The translations under genes and the position numbers were made by a program. From contig CM060926.1 in the NCBI GenBank assembly GCA_030737875.1, positions 321,413,922 to 321,477,921 on the forward strand: 64,000 nt of DNA. The letters are read 5' to 3'. The number at the start of each line of letters is the position of its first letter. Within the stretch, counting starts at the first letter, position 1. Source of the stretch: Allium sativum. Its lineage: Eukaryota > Streptophyta > Magnoliopsida > Asparagales > Amaryllidaceae. This document shows, in pieces, positions 48,195-60,381 of the stretch. The notes under the pieces were generated by a model. That model was not told the origin of the DNA and searched no databases. It was given only the letters and a program-made list of their open reading frames with translations.

Positions 48195-51018
48195 TGCAAT
48201 AACCCCACCTCCGTTAAGGTCACTCACAAAGGGAATGCATTAACTTTGGTGAAGCATTTTAGCTAAAAGACACAGATAATTTACAAGACAGACATATAAA
48301 CAGCGGGAAACTGAAATTATTTATTAAATAGCGTGGTTCAGTCAAAACATTACAAGCATTGTCTCAAAATCCAACTTCTAAATTATTACAGCAAAACATC
48401 TGTCTTGATTTAAATCTCCAAGTTTATAAAGAAGCATAAAATAAAAGTAAAGCAGCATAAATCCCCAATAAAATTGTAACCACAGCCATAGCCCAAGAAA
48501 AGAGAATCCAAGCAATAAATCTACTCTCTTCAAGCTTGAAAAGGTTTGCACTAAGCTGAAGTATTCCCTCCCTGCGAATCTGGAAGGGTGGGGGGAACGA
48601 AAGAAAAGAAGGCGAAAGAAAATGGGTCAGACATAAGTCTGGTAAGTCTAGTGATTATTTAGCGTGTAAACAGGAAAAAGATCATGACATGAACAAACTG
48701 AACCTAGGACAATACCCTAGAAGTAAGATAACAATAAATAAGGCAAGATAGACTGAATATACTATCGCATTCATTTCTATTTCTCTACACCTACTAACAA
48801 GTGTTTTCAACTAGCACCATGTGTTCATGATAAAATGATCCCCTTTTTCGATCGGCTTCTACCCGCATGCATTTATGACTTGTGTCATTCGGCCCCGCTT
48901 GATTGTAGATACCTGTGTTGGTCCCACCATGGGGTGTATCAATTCCTATGGTGGAAACCCGACACAAATTCAAGATGCACAGTGTATACTACGATGCCCA
49001 GTGCCTGATTTGTCCATGCTGAGGTATATGCACGCCCATACTCCGTCGGAACCTACACTGCTGCACCACCCGCCGTTATTTTGACCGCTTATAATCAGCC
49101 CAGTAATCGTGCCCCACCCTGCCTAGTTCAGGGTACCATGATAAATCTATGTGGGTTACTGCTGAAATGGGTCCCGTTACTAGGGTTTCCTAATCAACAT
49201 GTTAAAATGGTTAAGTGTTCTCAAATTAACTTAACCCCCACCCATCAGTTTAGTTAACATGTTGTATTGGTTAAGTGTTTCCTTAATTTACTTAACCCTA
49301 ACGTTCTTAGCCTGCCTATTTCTTAGCTTTAATTCATTCATTAAAGCACCTACCTCTCACATTAGATCTGTATTGTTATGGTTGTTGGATGTGCCGGGTG
49401 GTTCCGGGCAGTCTTACACTGTAACTACATCTAACCTCGGGTTAGGCATATTTATTTTTTTAATTAATTTACATATTTACCATTTATGTTAATATGTAAA
49501 CTATCCACCAATGTTGTCAACTCAAGTCATGTCCCATTTACCCACTAAATTATGTCCATAAATTCTTAGGTATACAAATTATATCATTTTATGCCATTAA
49601 TCGTTTTCATGATTATGAACCAATCTATGCCAATAGCATGTAATTTAGTATTTTTCCCAACATATCCCCCGTTATTCGTTCGCATAAATTACATAGAATG
49701 TTAGGCTCGCAAATCAGCCTAACTTATAAACAATAGGGAAAAGCAAAGGACATGTAACATTCCAATGGTATAAAACAGTATAGATCGACTAAGCATGTGT
49801 GATATAAATTTGGCATAGTACTACACAAATTAAATTAAGCATGTAAATGTGAACTTGCATTTGAGTTGGACCAAATTAACATAGATCTAAACATTTAAGC
49901 ATGTAAATCTAGACATATAAGCATATATGAACATGACTTAGCTTATGAACTTGCATATAACATAGCATAAAGGAATCACCAAATTTATATATAACATGAT
50001 AGATTCATCATCAAATTAATATACAACATGATAGGTTCATCACCAAATTTATATACAACATGATAGGTTCATAACCAAATTAATATACAATGTGATAGGT
50101 TCATCACCAATTTAATATAAAACATGATAAGTTGTATCAATCACAATAGTCACATAGGCATAGGTATTTTTAGAATTGCTACAGGGATAAACATGAATCA
50201 GAATACGATTATCTTACAACTAGGCACAGTTCTAGTTTCGCTTCATTACAAGTCATGACTTTATTTGTTCAAATCTAAAGAATAACTGAACTTACAAACA
50301 AAAGAACAAATCTTGTTTTCTGGGATCTGATATCTGAAATTGAAAATCTATCCTTTGATGTTGACTATTGATTCTCTAGTTTTGACTTGATTTTTGTTTA
50401 GAGAAAAATGGAGGCTACGCTAGTTTGGCTATGGACATCATGACGGCTTCAGAGAGCAAAGTTATGAGGTTTTAGTGTTGAGGGTTAGGGTTATTTATAT
50501 AGAAGTTTAGATTAATGAAAGTCGTTAGATCAACCTAGGAGTAATCAGAGCCATCCAGACCAAACAGAGCCAATCGGAAGTCACCATATATGCCCTAATG
50601 ATTCAGAAAAACGTCACTGGACAATACATGCCAGATCTGACCGAGGGGGTCGACCCCTATAGGGGTGTCGACACCCCAGTCGAAACCCCTCTTGGGGGTC
50701 GACCCTATGTTGACCCCCCCGGGGGAAGTCGACCCTATGGGCAGGAATTTCCTCGCCCAGCTGGTTCTAGTAATTTTTGAATTTCGAACTGCTTTTTGAT
50801 TTAATTTTTATTTAAATTTAATTTCTGTTTGAACTTGAATTCTTTTGAACTCCATAACTTCTTCATACGAAGTCCGATTCATGTAAACTCGAACTCTATC
50901 TCCAGCATAATTCCTAGACAAACACAATGGCGAAACCCGTTTCCCCTAATTTCCACTTTTAAAATTAAGTATTCTTTAATTCGTTACTTAATGTTCACAT
51001 AAATTACGAGGTGTTACA
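48195..51018 (-). repeat. R3 5' LTR (2824 bp)
   Basis: Collinear with 40290-43226. The inner edge reads TGCAATAACCCC, one base from the 3' LTR's TGTAAT. Hairpin at 48628-48641, one shared unit (about 49343-49446), a TATAAATA on the element strand at 50499-50492. Confidence 0.95.
50492..50499 (-). promoter_or_regulatory. Probable TATA box of R3 5' LTR
   Basis: Element strand TATAAATA, about 520 bases into the LTR and downstream of the GTCGAC cluster, as in R1. The 3' LTR copy is degraded (TTCTATAGAAAC). Confidence 0.5.
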
Positions 51019-51023
51019 GGTAT
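51019..51023. repeat. Right target-site duplication of R3
   Basis: GGTAT, exact copy of 40285-40289. Confidence 0.95.
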
Positions 51024-51563
51024 GATTATTTATACCTGTTATTGTTTTATTTTGTTGCTATTGCTCATACCAGACTTTTATCTGACCCAGTGTTTTATGT
51101 CTGCCCTTATTTCTCTGGGTGCTCCTAAATGAGTAGACTAGAGACAGGTTAGGTGGTGATGCATGAGTAGCTGTCCGGAGACAAGCAAGATGCTTCGACA
51201 TACTATTTACATATATTCTCCCTGTGTTGTTGCTGGTCACTGCTTTAGGCATTAGTAGTGTACCTTTTCTATTTTTCTTTAGAGACAGTATTTTTAAGTT
51301 GTAATAATGATGGTTTGGATCATAATCTCTATTTTGGATTCCACTATTATGATGGTTTAGTTTTCAGCTTATGCACTGTCTTGCCTGTCTTATGTCAAGT
51401 ATGTTATTATTATATTTTATTCCATGCGTTGTGAGATATACTACAGGTTCTTTGGTGATTCGTAGTTTCAAAACCCTTTTCCTTGATGACCATCCCGTGC
51501 TAGTCGGGCATTATTACAACACGTTTTGGGGAAATGTCGGCTGGTTCGGGGCGAGCCATCACA
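51024..51563 (+). repeat. R4 5' LTR, second part
   Basis: Continues R4 after R3 and ends GCCATCACA before the primer site. It is the reverse complement of the R5 LTR edges at 52387 and 63220. Hairpin CAGA/TCTG at 51071-51084 (4-bp stem). Confidence 0.9.
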
Positions 51564-51565
51564 CT

Positions 51566-51578
51566 TGGTATCAGAGCC
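51566..51578 (+). other. R4 primer binding site (tRNA-iMet type)
   Basis: TGGTATCAGAGCC, two bases after the LTR. R5 has the same 13 bases on the minus strand. Confidence 0.93.
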
Positions 51579-51766
51579 TAGGTTGCGTAGTTAACTTAGG
51601 GGAAGACATTAGGGAGAGATAGTATACGTATATGAGAGCGCGTATTTGTGATATTTTGGTTTTCAAAAACTATAAATAAATACTATAAATATATCTAAGG
51701 AAGAAGTCGCACTGCACTGACACTACTAAGAAGATGGTTAATCGGTTTCTCTTTACAGATAGGACG

Positions 51767-52386
51767 ATGAGCCGAAATACAAGGAGTACAGGTTTAGAGG
51801 CCATTGATAGGAATGTCCCTGATATGTGGACGATGTTTACTACCTTCGTGTGAGAGATGCTTAGGGATGTTCAGGGAGCAGTTCTTAATGTTGCTAATGG
51901 TGGTGGTGATTTAATGCAGGCACCTAAAGCCAATTTCGCCAAGCTCTACAAGGATTATACTAGTCTTGGTGGGAAGCCGTTCCATGGAACGGAGTTGGTT
52001 ATGGAGGTTCAGGATTGGCTTGATAGTTGTGAGCGCATCTTCGAGGATTTGGGGATTGACGATGCAATGAAGAGAAAGTTTGCATCGCGTCAACTTCAAG
52101 GACGAGCAATGAATTGGTAGAATGTTATCTAAGCGGCTACTCCCGAGGATCAAGTTACATGGAATTAGTTTAAGACCCATTTCAGTGACAAGTTTATTCC
52201 AACTGATTAGAAATTAGAATTGCTCAGGAAGTTTTTGGAGCTTAGGTAGAATGGTAGGACATTCTCGGAGTATGTTGCTGAATTCGATACCTTATCGAAA
52301 TATGGATTGTTCCTTATCGATATTGTCGAGAAGAAGAACCAGAAGTTCATAACTGGCCTAGATGAGTACTTGGGGAAGAGACTCAT
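51767..52386 (+). pseudogene. gag: R4 gag remnant, cut by R5
   Basis: ATG at 51767 (MSRNTRST), same frame as the longest open stretch 51857-52120. It encodes the start of a gag domain (KLYKDY, LGGKPFHGTE, QDWLDSCERIFEDLGI) that matches R5 gag on the opposite strand. A TGA at 51851-51853 and TAG at 52118-52120 plus several later stops break it. It ends inside GLDEYLGKRLI at 52386 where R5 begins; the remainder is outside the window. Confidence 0.87.
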
Positions 52387-52915
52387 TACGACGACCCGCC
52401 CCACATCAGTTGACATTTCCCTAGAAATGCGTTGTACCAATGCCCGACTAGCACGGGACCTTCGTCAAGGAAAAGGGATTTGAAACTATAAATCATCAAG
52501 AACCTGTAGTATATCTCATAGCACATGACATAAAATATAATAGTAACATAACTTGATATAAAACAAACGAGACAGTGCATAAGCTGAAAACTAAAGCATA
52601 TCCATTAGAGTAGCGAAAACCAAAATACAACTTATGATCCAAACCTTTTTTACAACTTAAAAATACTATCTCTAAAGCAAAATAGAAAAGGTACACTACT
52701 AATGCCGAAAGTTGTGACCAGCAACAACACAGGGAGAATATATGTAAATAGTACGTGAAAGCCTCCTGCTCATCTTCGGACAGCTACCCGTGCATAACCA
52801 CCTAACCTATCTCCATTCTTCTTGTTTAGGAGCACCTAGAGTAATAATAAGAGACATAAAACTCTAGGTCAGACAAAAGTCTGGTATGAACGAAAGCAGC
52901 CAAAGAGACACACTA
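52387..52915 (-). repeat. R5 3' LTR, first part
   Basis: Matches 63220-63735 in the 5' LTR, with a deletion of about 100 bases just before the L1 insertion. Hairpin CAGAC/GTCTG at 52870-52883. Confidence 0.9.
52910..52915. repeat. Possible left target-site duplication of L1
   Basis: ACACTA, repeated at 56779-56784 right after the A tail. Six bases is short for an L1 and the flank is rearranged, so this is tentative. Confidence 0.5.
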
Positions 52916-52955
52916 GGAAGCATCCTGCTCCATTGACAGATCCAATTTCCTCTAA

Positions 52956-53765
52956 ATGATGATGTAGAATATAGGTTTTTGGAACATTAGAGGAATGAAT
53001 CTTTCCTCTAAACAAATTGAAATTAAAGCCCTCATTAAAGATCAAAAGATTCACTTGCTGTGATTATCAGAAACAAAATTAGACCTGCAGGAAACAGTTC
53101 AATCAATTTCCTTCATCTCTCCTAGTTGGCAATTTGATCACAACCTTGCTGAGGCAAGTTTTGGTCGATTGATAACTATGTGGAATCCATCTTTTTTCAA
53201 TCTTATTAAATTATCTTCTTCTGACCAGTACTTACACAATAAGTGTATTCATTTGCCATCTAACTCTCAGTTCTTCTTAACCTCTGTTTATGCTCGCAAC
53301 TCGGCCTCATTAAGATCTAATTTCTTTAATGATTTGTGCTCAATTGACCCTTCCCCTCAACCTTGGTTAATTGGAGGTGATTTTAATTGTATGTTCTCTT
53401 CTAATCAGAAATTAGGAGGTTGTGATCTCTCTTCCAAAAACATTGCTCCTCTTTGTCAAGCTCTTACTAAATCCAATCTCTCTCCAATTAAATACATGGG
53501 GCCTGATTATACTTGGTCCAATAGAAATCATTCTGGTTGCCCTACTTTGTGTAAATTGGATCATATTTTTGCTAATCTCACTTTTCTTCAATCTTGGCCA
53601 AAATCATTATATCATGTTCATCCTCCTTCTATCTCGGATCATTGTCCTTTACTTCTTAATTGGGGGATTGATGATGGCATTAGCAAAGGGAAGTCCTCTT
53701 TCAAATTTTTTGATTTTTGGACTAACCATAAAGATTATACTAACATTTTATTGCAGGTATGGTAA
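52956..53765 (+). pseudogene. LINE ORF2 endonuclease (APE-like) domain
   Basis: Frame with three successive ATG at 52956-52964 followed by TAG (52965-52967), then FWNIRGMN. Catalytic motifs are visible: LSETKL (Glu), GGDFN (Asp, Asn), LDHIFAN, and the final SDHCPL (Asp, His). This domain nicks target DNA. A TGA at 53061-53063 interrupts it just before SETK, and a TAA at 53763-53765 ends the open stretch. The same frame continues at 53808-54041 with the helical linker usual between endonuclease and RT. Both stops are single-codon lesions. Confidence 0.9.
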
Positions 53766-53807
53766 AATGGTTCTGGGAGGAATCCAATGGATATTTTTTA
53801 GAATAAG

Positions 53808-56422
53808 TTGAGGTTGCTAAAACTACAACTAAAAACTTGGTCTTCTTATCATTTTGGTAAAGGATCAAGTCATTCATCAGTGATTCGAGAGGAGTTGTTT
53901 AAAGTGGAGGAAGCTTTGAGTTTGAAACCTTTAGATATGCATTTGCAAAAGGCTGAGGAGGAGTTAATAGTCATGTTGAAATGTTCTCTGGACATTGAAA
54001 TACAAGCTGATCAACAAAATTCTTTTTTAGAAAGGAGTTAGAAGCTGACAGGAATACGAAGCTTTTTCACAATTCTCTAAAGTTGCATAAATCCAAGGAA
54101 ACTTGCTATATGATCAAAGATGCTGAGGGTGTTCTTCATACTACTCAATCGAATATAGATGAATCTTTTGTCAATTATTTCAAATCTATCTTAGCCCCAT
54201 GCAGTGTTCACTCTTCAAATATAAATCCTCTTTTCCAATTACTTCATCCAACCATTTCATATCAACAGCCTATTGATTTAATTTCCATTGTTACTCCTGA
54301 AGAAATAAAAGAACCTATCTTCATGCTTGATCCTACTAGTAGTGGTGGTCCAGACGGCTTTAATGCCCATTTTTTGCAAAAAAGTTGGCATGTGATAGGA
54401 GCAGAAATGATTCTTGCTGTGCAGCATTTTTTCAAGTTTAATTACTTGCCTAAAAGATTTTCAGCTACTTATATTGCTCTGGTTCCCAAGACTGAAAATC
54501 TTTCAACTATTTCTGAGTTCAGACCTATCTCATGCTGCTCTGTTTTTTATAAAGTCATTTCAAAGGTTTTAGCTTCTCGGCTTCAGTCTGTTCTTCCATC
54601 TGTGATTTCCAGTAATCAATCTTCTTTTTTATGTGGAAGTTCCATAAGTGATAATATCCTTATTATTCAAGAACTATTGTTGGGGTATGACAGAAAGCAT
54701 ATTTCCCCAAGGTGTATGATAAAGATTGATATAATGAAAGCATTTGACACTGTTTCATGGGCTTCCATTTTAGCTATAATGTCCAGGATGAATTTCCCAA
54801 AGCCCTTTCTTGCATGGATTCATACATGCAATTCCACTCCTATTTTTTCTGTATCCAGACATGGCAGTTTGCATGGTTTTTTCAAAAGCAATCGTGTTGT
54901 AAGGCAAGGAGATCCGACTTCATCCTACCTTTTCATAATTGTTATGGAGTTGCTTAATGCATTATTAATGGAGCAAGTTATTAATAAGAAATTGGAGCTG
55001 CATCCTCGCTGTAAGTATCCATTAATCATTCATTTACTTTTTGCTGATGACTTGATTATTTTTACTAAGCCCACTAAGAACAATATTCAGAGTATTCTCT
55101 CTTCCTTGCAAATTTATTATGAGATTACTGGTCTTCAGTTAAATGTTAATAAATCTCACATTAAAATTGCAGGTTTGCCTCTGGACAAAAAGAATGACAT
55201 TATTAGGAATTCTGGATTGAAAGAATTGCCACAGAATGCTACTTATCAGGGCCTTCCTCTTTTTAGTGCTAGGGTTGCAAAGGATAAATGTTTACCTTTA
55301 TTTGAAAATATCATGGGGAAATTAATGCAATGGCCTTCTTGTAAGGTTTCACAAGAAGGTCGAGTAACAATTTTGCAATCTTCTGTTATTTCAATGGTAA
55401 ACTACTATGCACAGCGTTACATTCTTCCGGTTAAGTTGATTAATATGCTCACCAGTGCTATGAATAGTTTCCTTTGGCATGGTGACCCATCTGCTAAGAA
55501 GATCACCCCAATAGCTTTCAGTAAATTGTATGATGATAAAGACAGAGGGGGTCTTGGTATTATTGACTTGAAGAAATGGAATAAGGCTGTTATCTCAGGT
55601 TATATTAACCAACTTTTCTCTAATGATGATAGTCTTTGGTCAAAGTTTGTTAAGAATAATTTAATTGGTAATAAATGCTTTTGGACTATGTCTTTTCCTC
55701 AGTCTTGTAGTTGGAGCTGGAGGCAAATATTGAATTTGAGGAGTGAGTCGTTACCATTAATTCAATTTAATGTTAAAAAGATGAAGCAGGTCTCGTTTTG
55801 GCATTCACCTTGGTCTAGTAGTGGTTTGATTTTAAGCAATTTTGTTAGCTTTAATATTAGAAGGATTTATGGGATACCTGATGATGCTAGAGTAGATGAT
55901 TATATGCATGATGGGGTTTTGGTTCTACCTTACTGTAGCTCAGCTAGTTTGAGGAATTTATGGAGACAGATAGATGGTTGCTACAATTTATGCAGTGATG
56001 ATCTTGTTGTTTGGAGTGGTAAGAAGCATTTGATTAAACATGTCTATGAGTTGCTTCAAGGTGAAAAAGAGTTTTTTCCTTGGTGCAACAGAATTTGGAG
56101 TATGAAAAGTGCAGCAAAAGTGAATTTCATGATTTGGAAATTTATGTCGAATGCTCTCAATACAAAGGATAAATTCTTTAAGTATGGAATTATACAGGAT
56201 GATAAATGTTTGCTTTGCAATTCAGCTGTTGAATGTAACACGCACTTGTTTTTTGAATGCGGTTTTGTATATAATATTTGGCATAGGATATTAATCAATG
56301 GAGGATTTCACAGACCTTCAATGCAAAGTAGAGAAGAATGGTTCAATATATTTAAAGCGACAAGATGGAGATCTGAGAAATGTAGTATTCTTCTACGTAT
56401 TTTGAATTTTTTTTATCTATGA
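53808..56422 (+). pseudogene. LINE ORF2 reverse transcriptase and zinc region
   Basis: A linker (53808-54041) is followed, after a frameshift near 54040, by a long open frame 54083-56422 without stops. RT motifs in order: SSGGPDGFNA, LVPKT, RPISCCSVFYK, KIDIMKAFDTVSW, RQGDPTSSYLF, and the catalytic LLFADDLIIF near 55035-55065. The C-terminus (about 56050-56290) has the RT-associated zinc region of plant LINEs with CLLC then H and C (THLFFEC). No RNase H domain is apparent. The RT frame is the best preserved coding segment in the window; a 5' fragment of ORF2 and the linker are the parts that are broken. Confidence 0.93.
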
Positions 56423-56778
56423 GGTTTAGGCTGAGAGGAATAGGCATGTATTCACTTATGTTTCTTTGAATGCTGATCAATTTCATGCTACTATTCATAT
56501 GAATATTTTGAAGAATTTGAAAGGGTAAAGAATGAATGGTGTTGTTCTTATTTTAGTTGATTGAAGCTGGGGTAGATAAGAGTAATTTGATGGTCTTTTG
56601 TTGTTTGTAGCTTGCGGCAGATAGGAGTTTTTTTTCTGGTTTACATGTATCTTTGTTATTGTTTTTTTCTCTGATCTGACTTGCATGTTAGAGTTGTCTG
56701 TAGTTTCTAATTTTGTTTGTTGTAAAACTTGTAATTACGTTGGTTTTAATAATAGTTGGTTTGCTTACTTTTCAAAAA
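56423..56778 (+). other. LINE 3' untranslated region
   Basis: T-rich, no frame, ends TTTTCAAAAAA. The 3' end is what the L1 RT would recognise. Confidence 0.7.
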
Positions 56779-56784
56779 ACACTA

Positions 56785-58552
56785 ACATATAGTGTAAAAA
56801 TGGGAGTGTGCGTGTCATGGTGATAACAAACACCAAACATCGCAATCATCCTCACGTCTCTCACTCCGTGCGTAAAACATATGATATCCACCGCTTTCAT
56901 CACCAAATCCATTGGGGCCATGACGGCAACTCCGTACAACTATTTCTATGACCAATTTGCCCTTTTGGGCCATGACGCCAACTCCGTACAACTATTACTC
57001 TGACCCCACTGCACTCGTCCATGGTCAATAACCCTAACAGGCCAACCAGTCCACACTTCCCTAGCTCTGGTTCGTCTACATGCCCCTCTCTCAATGGTGA
57101 ACCAAAGTTATAGACATCAATAACCCCTTTGCACACATCTCGCAGCAAAGCCCAACTCTAGAAGTTAACTCGTTGGTTCCCATCTAGATCCTGAGTAATA
57201 ACTTCTCATCTGGACTTCCTTTGCATCTCGGGTTCTTGTGGAATTGGAAACGATATTCAGAAGAGTTCACGGTCATCATCGGTTCGTTCGCTATCCAGGT
57301 TCGAAGGTCTGCTTAGGCTTCTTGTGTCTCCCCTTGGCATTGGCTCGCGGCTCGCCCCCTGGCATCGGCTCGTGGCTCCTTCCCGACATCGGCTCGCAGT
57401 TCGTGAGAACTGGCGGCTCGTGGTTAGTGTCCCCATGCTCTGGTTCATGGGTCTTGCTCGTGATGCTAGTGATTCAACTTGTGGTCATGAGGGTGCTTCT
57501 TGCGTGGGGGTCATGATACCTAGGTCACGAGCCGCATTTCCTGACAGTTTTCCAGCAAGCTATTTACGCCACACGACAGCGTTTTCAACCATTCTAACTT
57601 TTCTAAACAATCATAAAGCATCCCAAACAGTAGTAACAACATATAGGATCAATCAAAAACATTAAAACATCAATCACGTGTGTTATTTAGGACCAAACAT
57701 ACCAAAATCTATGATTTTCCCCTTAATCCCCTTAACTATGTTTTAACTATAAGATTAGCAAAATTAATCCAAATTAACCCAAAAATTATAAAAGAGGCAA
57801 AAATAGCATTTTAGAATTTCTACATATTTTCCATACTTTTATGATGCATAATTTCGCTAATTATCACTAATCACCCCTAATTAGCCGTAATTAGTGAATA
57901 AAAGTGCAAATCACTCACCTTTGCCACAAATAAATTATAGATCTGAAAACTCCATTAATTTGGGTCGAATCCCTATGTGTTCCAGCTACTTTATCTCTGA
58001 TTTGATGCTAATTTGACTTGATTTGATATAGATTTGCTTAATATGTGATTAGAAAGTGATTAAAGAGAGATTTGGATGATGGAGGCCATTGCTAGGGTTC
58101 AAGGAAGGTTAGTGGCGTCTGGAAAACTGAAATGAAATGTTTTCCTAAACCCTTTCAGCCCTCTCATAACCCTACTCCCGAAATGGGTTATAGGCTTAGC
58201 TGCTAATTACCCCGTTAAGTACAATTATGCTGCTTTTCATCTTCCAAACCTTATTTCAACCATTTGTCCCAAACGGTAAGTCCGTTTGACAAATGTGACC
58301 ACTCTGCGGAAAGTTAAACCATCATCCAAATCCGATGGAAGTGGTTTCAGTTCAAAATTCCTTACTAGTCAACAGTTATAAGCAAAACAAGATTCGTTAG
58401 GGGCAAAACAGTCATTTAAAATTCGGCAAAAATCGTGAACATGGGAAATGACGCCAATAGTTGTTTCCCAAAGTCACACGACCATACGACTTCATATGTG
58501 AATGAAATAAATATTTTACAATCCTCTGATGTGCAAAATGCGGGTCGTTACA
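56785..58552 (-). repeat. R5 3' LTR, second part
   Basis: Resumes after L1 and ends GGTCGTTACA, the reverse complement of R4's TGTAACGACC start. It includes an array of GGCATCGGCTCG-type repeats at about 57337-57410. Confidence 0.9.
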
Positions 58553-58562
58553 CTCTCCACAC
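58553..58562 (-). other. R5 polypurine tract
   Basis: Element strand GTGTGGAGAG just before TGTAACGACC; weaker than in the other elements. Confidence 0.65.
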
Positions 58563-58734
58563 GTTAAAAAAATTGGCTCCCGAAATTCCTTAATTAAGAA
58601 AACATACAATGGTGCCCCGCATGCCTATCAGCCGTTTGCAAGCAATCAAACATACATGATAACACAACAAGCCTATCCTAGCATGCAGTTTACTAACAAG
58701 GGAATAACTATATTGCGATTAAAATCTTACAAGG

Positions 58735-59124
58735 CAAAGAGCCCAGGAAATGACCTCCTTATGCTCTCCTCGGTTTTCCTAGTACAGTCGTTCTCGTTAT
58801 CACCCCACTGGACCTTAACCAATTTCACCATCTTCCTTCAAAGTTGCTTTGTATCATGTCCGACAATACGAATCATTCTGTTGCTCCCAACTGCCTCAGA
58901 TTCCACCTCGATATCATCCAAATGATCTGGTGAAATAGTTATATCAGAATTGTGCACGAACTTCCTTAACTAGGAAACATGAAATATGTTGTGCACTCCC
59001 GCCATCTTGTTTGGTTATCCAACTTTTTACGCTAAATTCCCGACTTGTTTGAGAACTGGAAATGGACCAACAAACCTTGGTACCAATTTACCTCTCCTAC
59101 CAAATCGTCAATGGAGAAGTTCAA
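58735..59124 (-). pseudogene. R5 integrase C-terminus and chromodomain
   Basis: At about 58905-58735 a chromodomain-like end reads KLVKVQWGDNENDC, then SFPGLF; Trp of ATWE is lost (TRKTEE). Upstream is the GPY/F-like module (RFGR, KLVPR, GPF, VHNIF). Several frame breaks. Confidence 0.75.
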
Positions 59125-60327
59125 TTATCTTCGTCTTTTATCAGCATAATTCTTCTTCCTATCTTGAGAAGCCTTCATTCTCTGTTGAATAACCTTGATC
59201 TTATCTGAAGTTTCTCTTATTACATCTGGCCCAAGCACAAACTTCTCACCAGTCTCCAACCAACATGATGGTGAGTTGCACGGTCTTCCATACAAAGCTT
59301 CAAATGGGGCTATACCAATACTGGATTGATAAATATTATTATATGCAAATTCAACCAAATGTAAATGGTCATCCCATGATCCTCCAAAGTCCAATATACA
59401 AGCTCTCAAGAGATCCTCTAATACACGATTCACCCTCTCCGTTTGGCCGTCGGTTTGAGGATGGTATGTGATACTGAGATGTAATTATAACCTTAAAGCC
59501 TCTTGTAAGCTCTTCCCATGCTCAGTAAATAACAGATCTCGGCCACTCACAATTCCTCTAGGTACTCCATGAAATCTCACTGCCAACTTCATATACAGTT
59601 CCGCTAACTTAGCTGCCGTTCTATTCGACTTGACCGGTATAAACCTTGCACTTTTTGTCAACTGATCCACAATCACCCAAATACTATCATGACCTAATCT
59701 AGTCCTTGGTAAAACCAACAATGAAATCCATTGAGACTTGTTCCCATTTCCATTTGGGAATTTCCAACGGTTGTAATAAACCTCTTGGTTTCTTTTTCTC
59801 GTCTTTAACTAACTGGCAATTCAAGCACTTGGATATAAACTTCCCAACGTCTCTCTTCGTACCTTCCCAGTAGTAGGTCTGCTTCATGTCTCGATATATT
59901 TTGTTACCACCGGGATGTATAGTTAGTTTCGAGTGATGACACTCTTTAAGCACTTTATCTCTCAATTCATTGACATTGGGTACAACTAGTCTCCCATTCT
60001 TTTGAAGCCATCCCTCTCGATGAAGACCATACTTATTCATTCTCTCGCCGTCGATACCATCTCTACCTCCAAGATGATTTTCAAAAGATTAGGATCGTCC
60101 CTCTGACTGGAATTAATCCGCTCAATCAAAGTCGGTCTAATCGTCAAACTTGCTAACATCTCTGGATCCAATTCGCATTTAGGCCTGAAATCATATCCCG
60201 CAATATATTCCGGTTGCATCCATTCAAGAAACATAGCCCCTAAACTGGCATGTCTCCTACTCAATGCATCAGCTACCGCATTGCCCTTCCCGGGTATGTA
60301 TGCGATATTGAAATAATATGAAGCCAA
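59125..60327 (-). pseudogene. pol: R5 integrase: zinc domain and DDE core in three frames
   Basis: RNase H tail at 60327-60100 (PGKGNAVADALSRR), HHCC at 60040-59699 (HHSKLTIHPGGNKIYRD, CLNC; then SMDFI with the first Asp), core at 59721-59485, and the rest of the core at 59433-59125 (MNRVLEDLL, ALYGRPC). The second catalytic box reads SGRD instead of SDRD, so that Asp became Gly. Frames differ between blocks, so at least two indels. Confidence 0.87.
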
Positions 60328-60381
60328 GAACTCTAACCATCTCTGCTGATGAAGATTTAAATCCCTCTAAGAAAAAAGATA

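Larger units (their letters stand above)
40290..51018 (-). mobile_element. R3: Ty3/gypsy chromovirus (Tekay/Del-like), complete but decayed
   Basis: Minus-strand element of 10,729 bp inside the R4 5' LTR. 5' LTR 51018 down to 48195, primer site 48192-48181, gag-pol 48012 down to about 43690, purine tract 43239-43227, 3' LTR 43226 down to 40290. The GGTAT duplication is perfect. Protein fragments are the closest in the window to R1. At least six in-frame stops and frameshifts in the integrase and chromodomain parts make it non-autonomous. Confidence 0.95.
38424..52386 (+). mobile_element. R4: Ty3/gypsy chromovirus, 5' end only, interrupted by R3 and R5
   Basis: Starts TGTAACGACCC at 38424. 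5' LTR (38424-40289 plus 51024-51563), primer site 51566-51578 and broken gag to 52386, where R5 is inserted in opposite orientation. The rest of R4 lies beyond R5 and the window. LTR start, gag and LTR end match R5, so the two are one family. Confidence 0.87.
52916..56778 (+). mobile_element. L1-type LINE, ORF2 only
   Basis: Non-LTR retrotransposon in the 3' LTR of R5, on the + strand. It contains an endonuclease domain, RT and a C-terminal zinc region, a 3' untranslated part (56423-56778) and a short A tail (CAAAAAA). There is no ORF1; the element starts about 40 bases before the ORF2 start region, so it is probably 5'-truncated. L1 inserts by target-primed reverse transcription. Confidence 0.93.
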
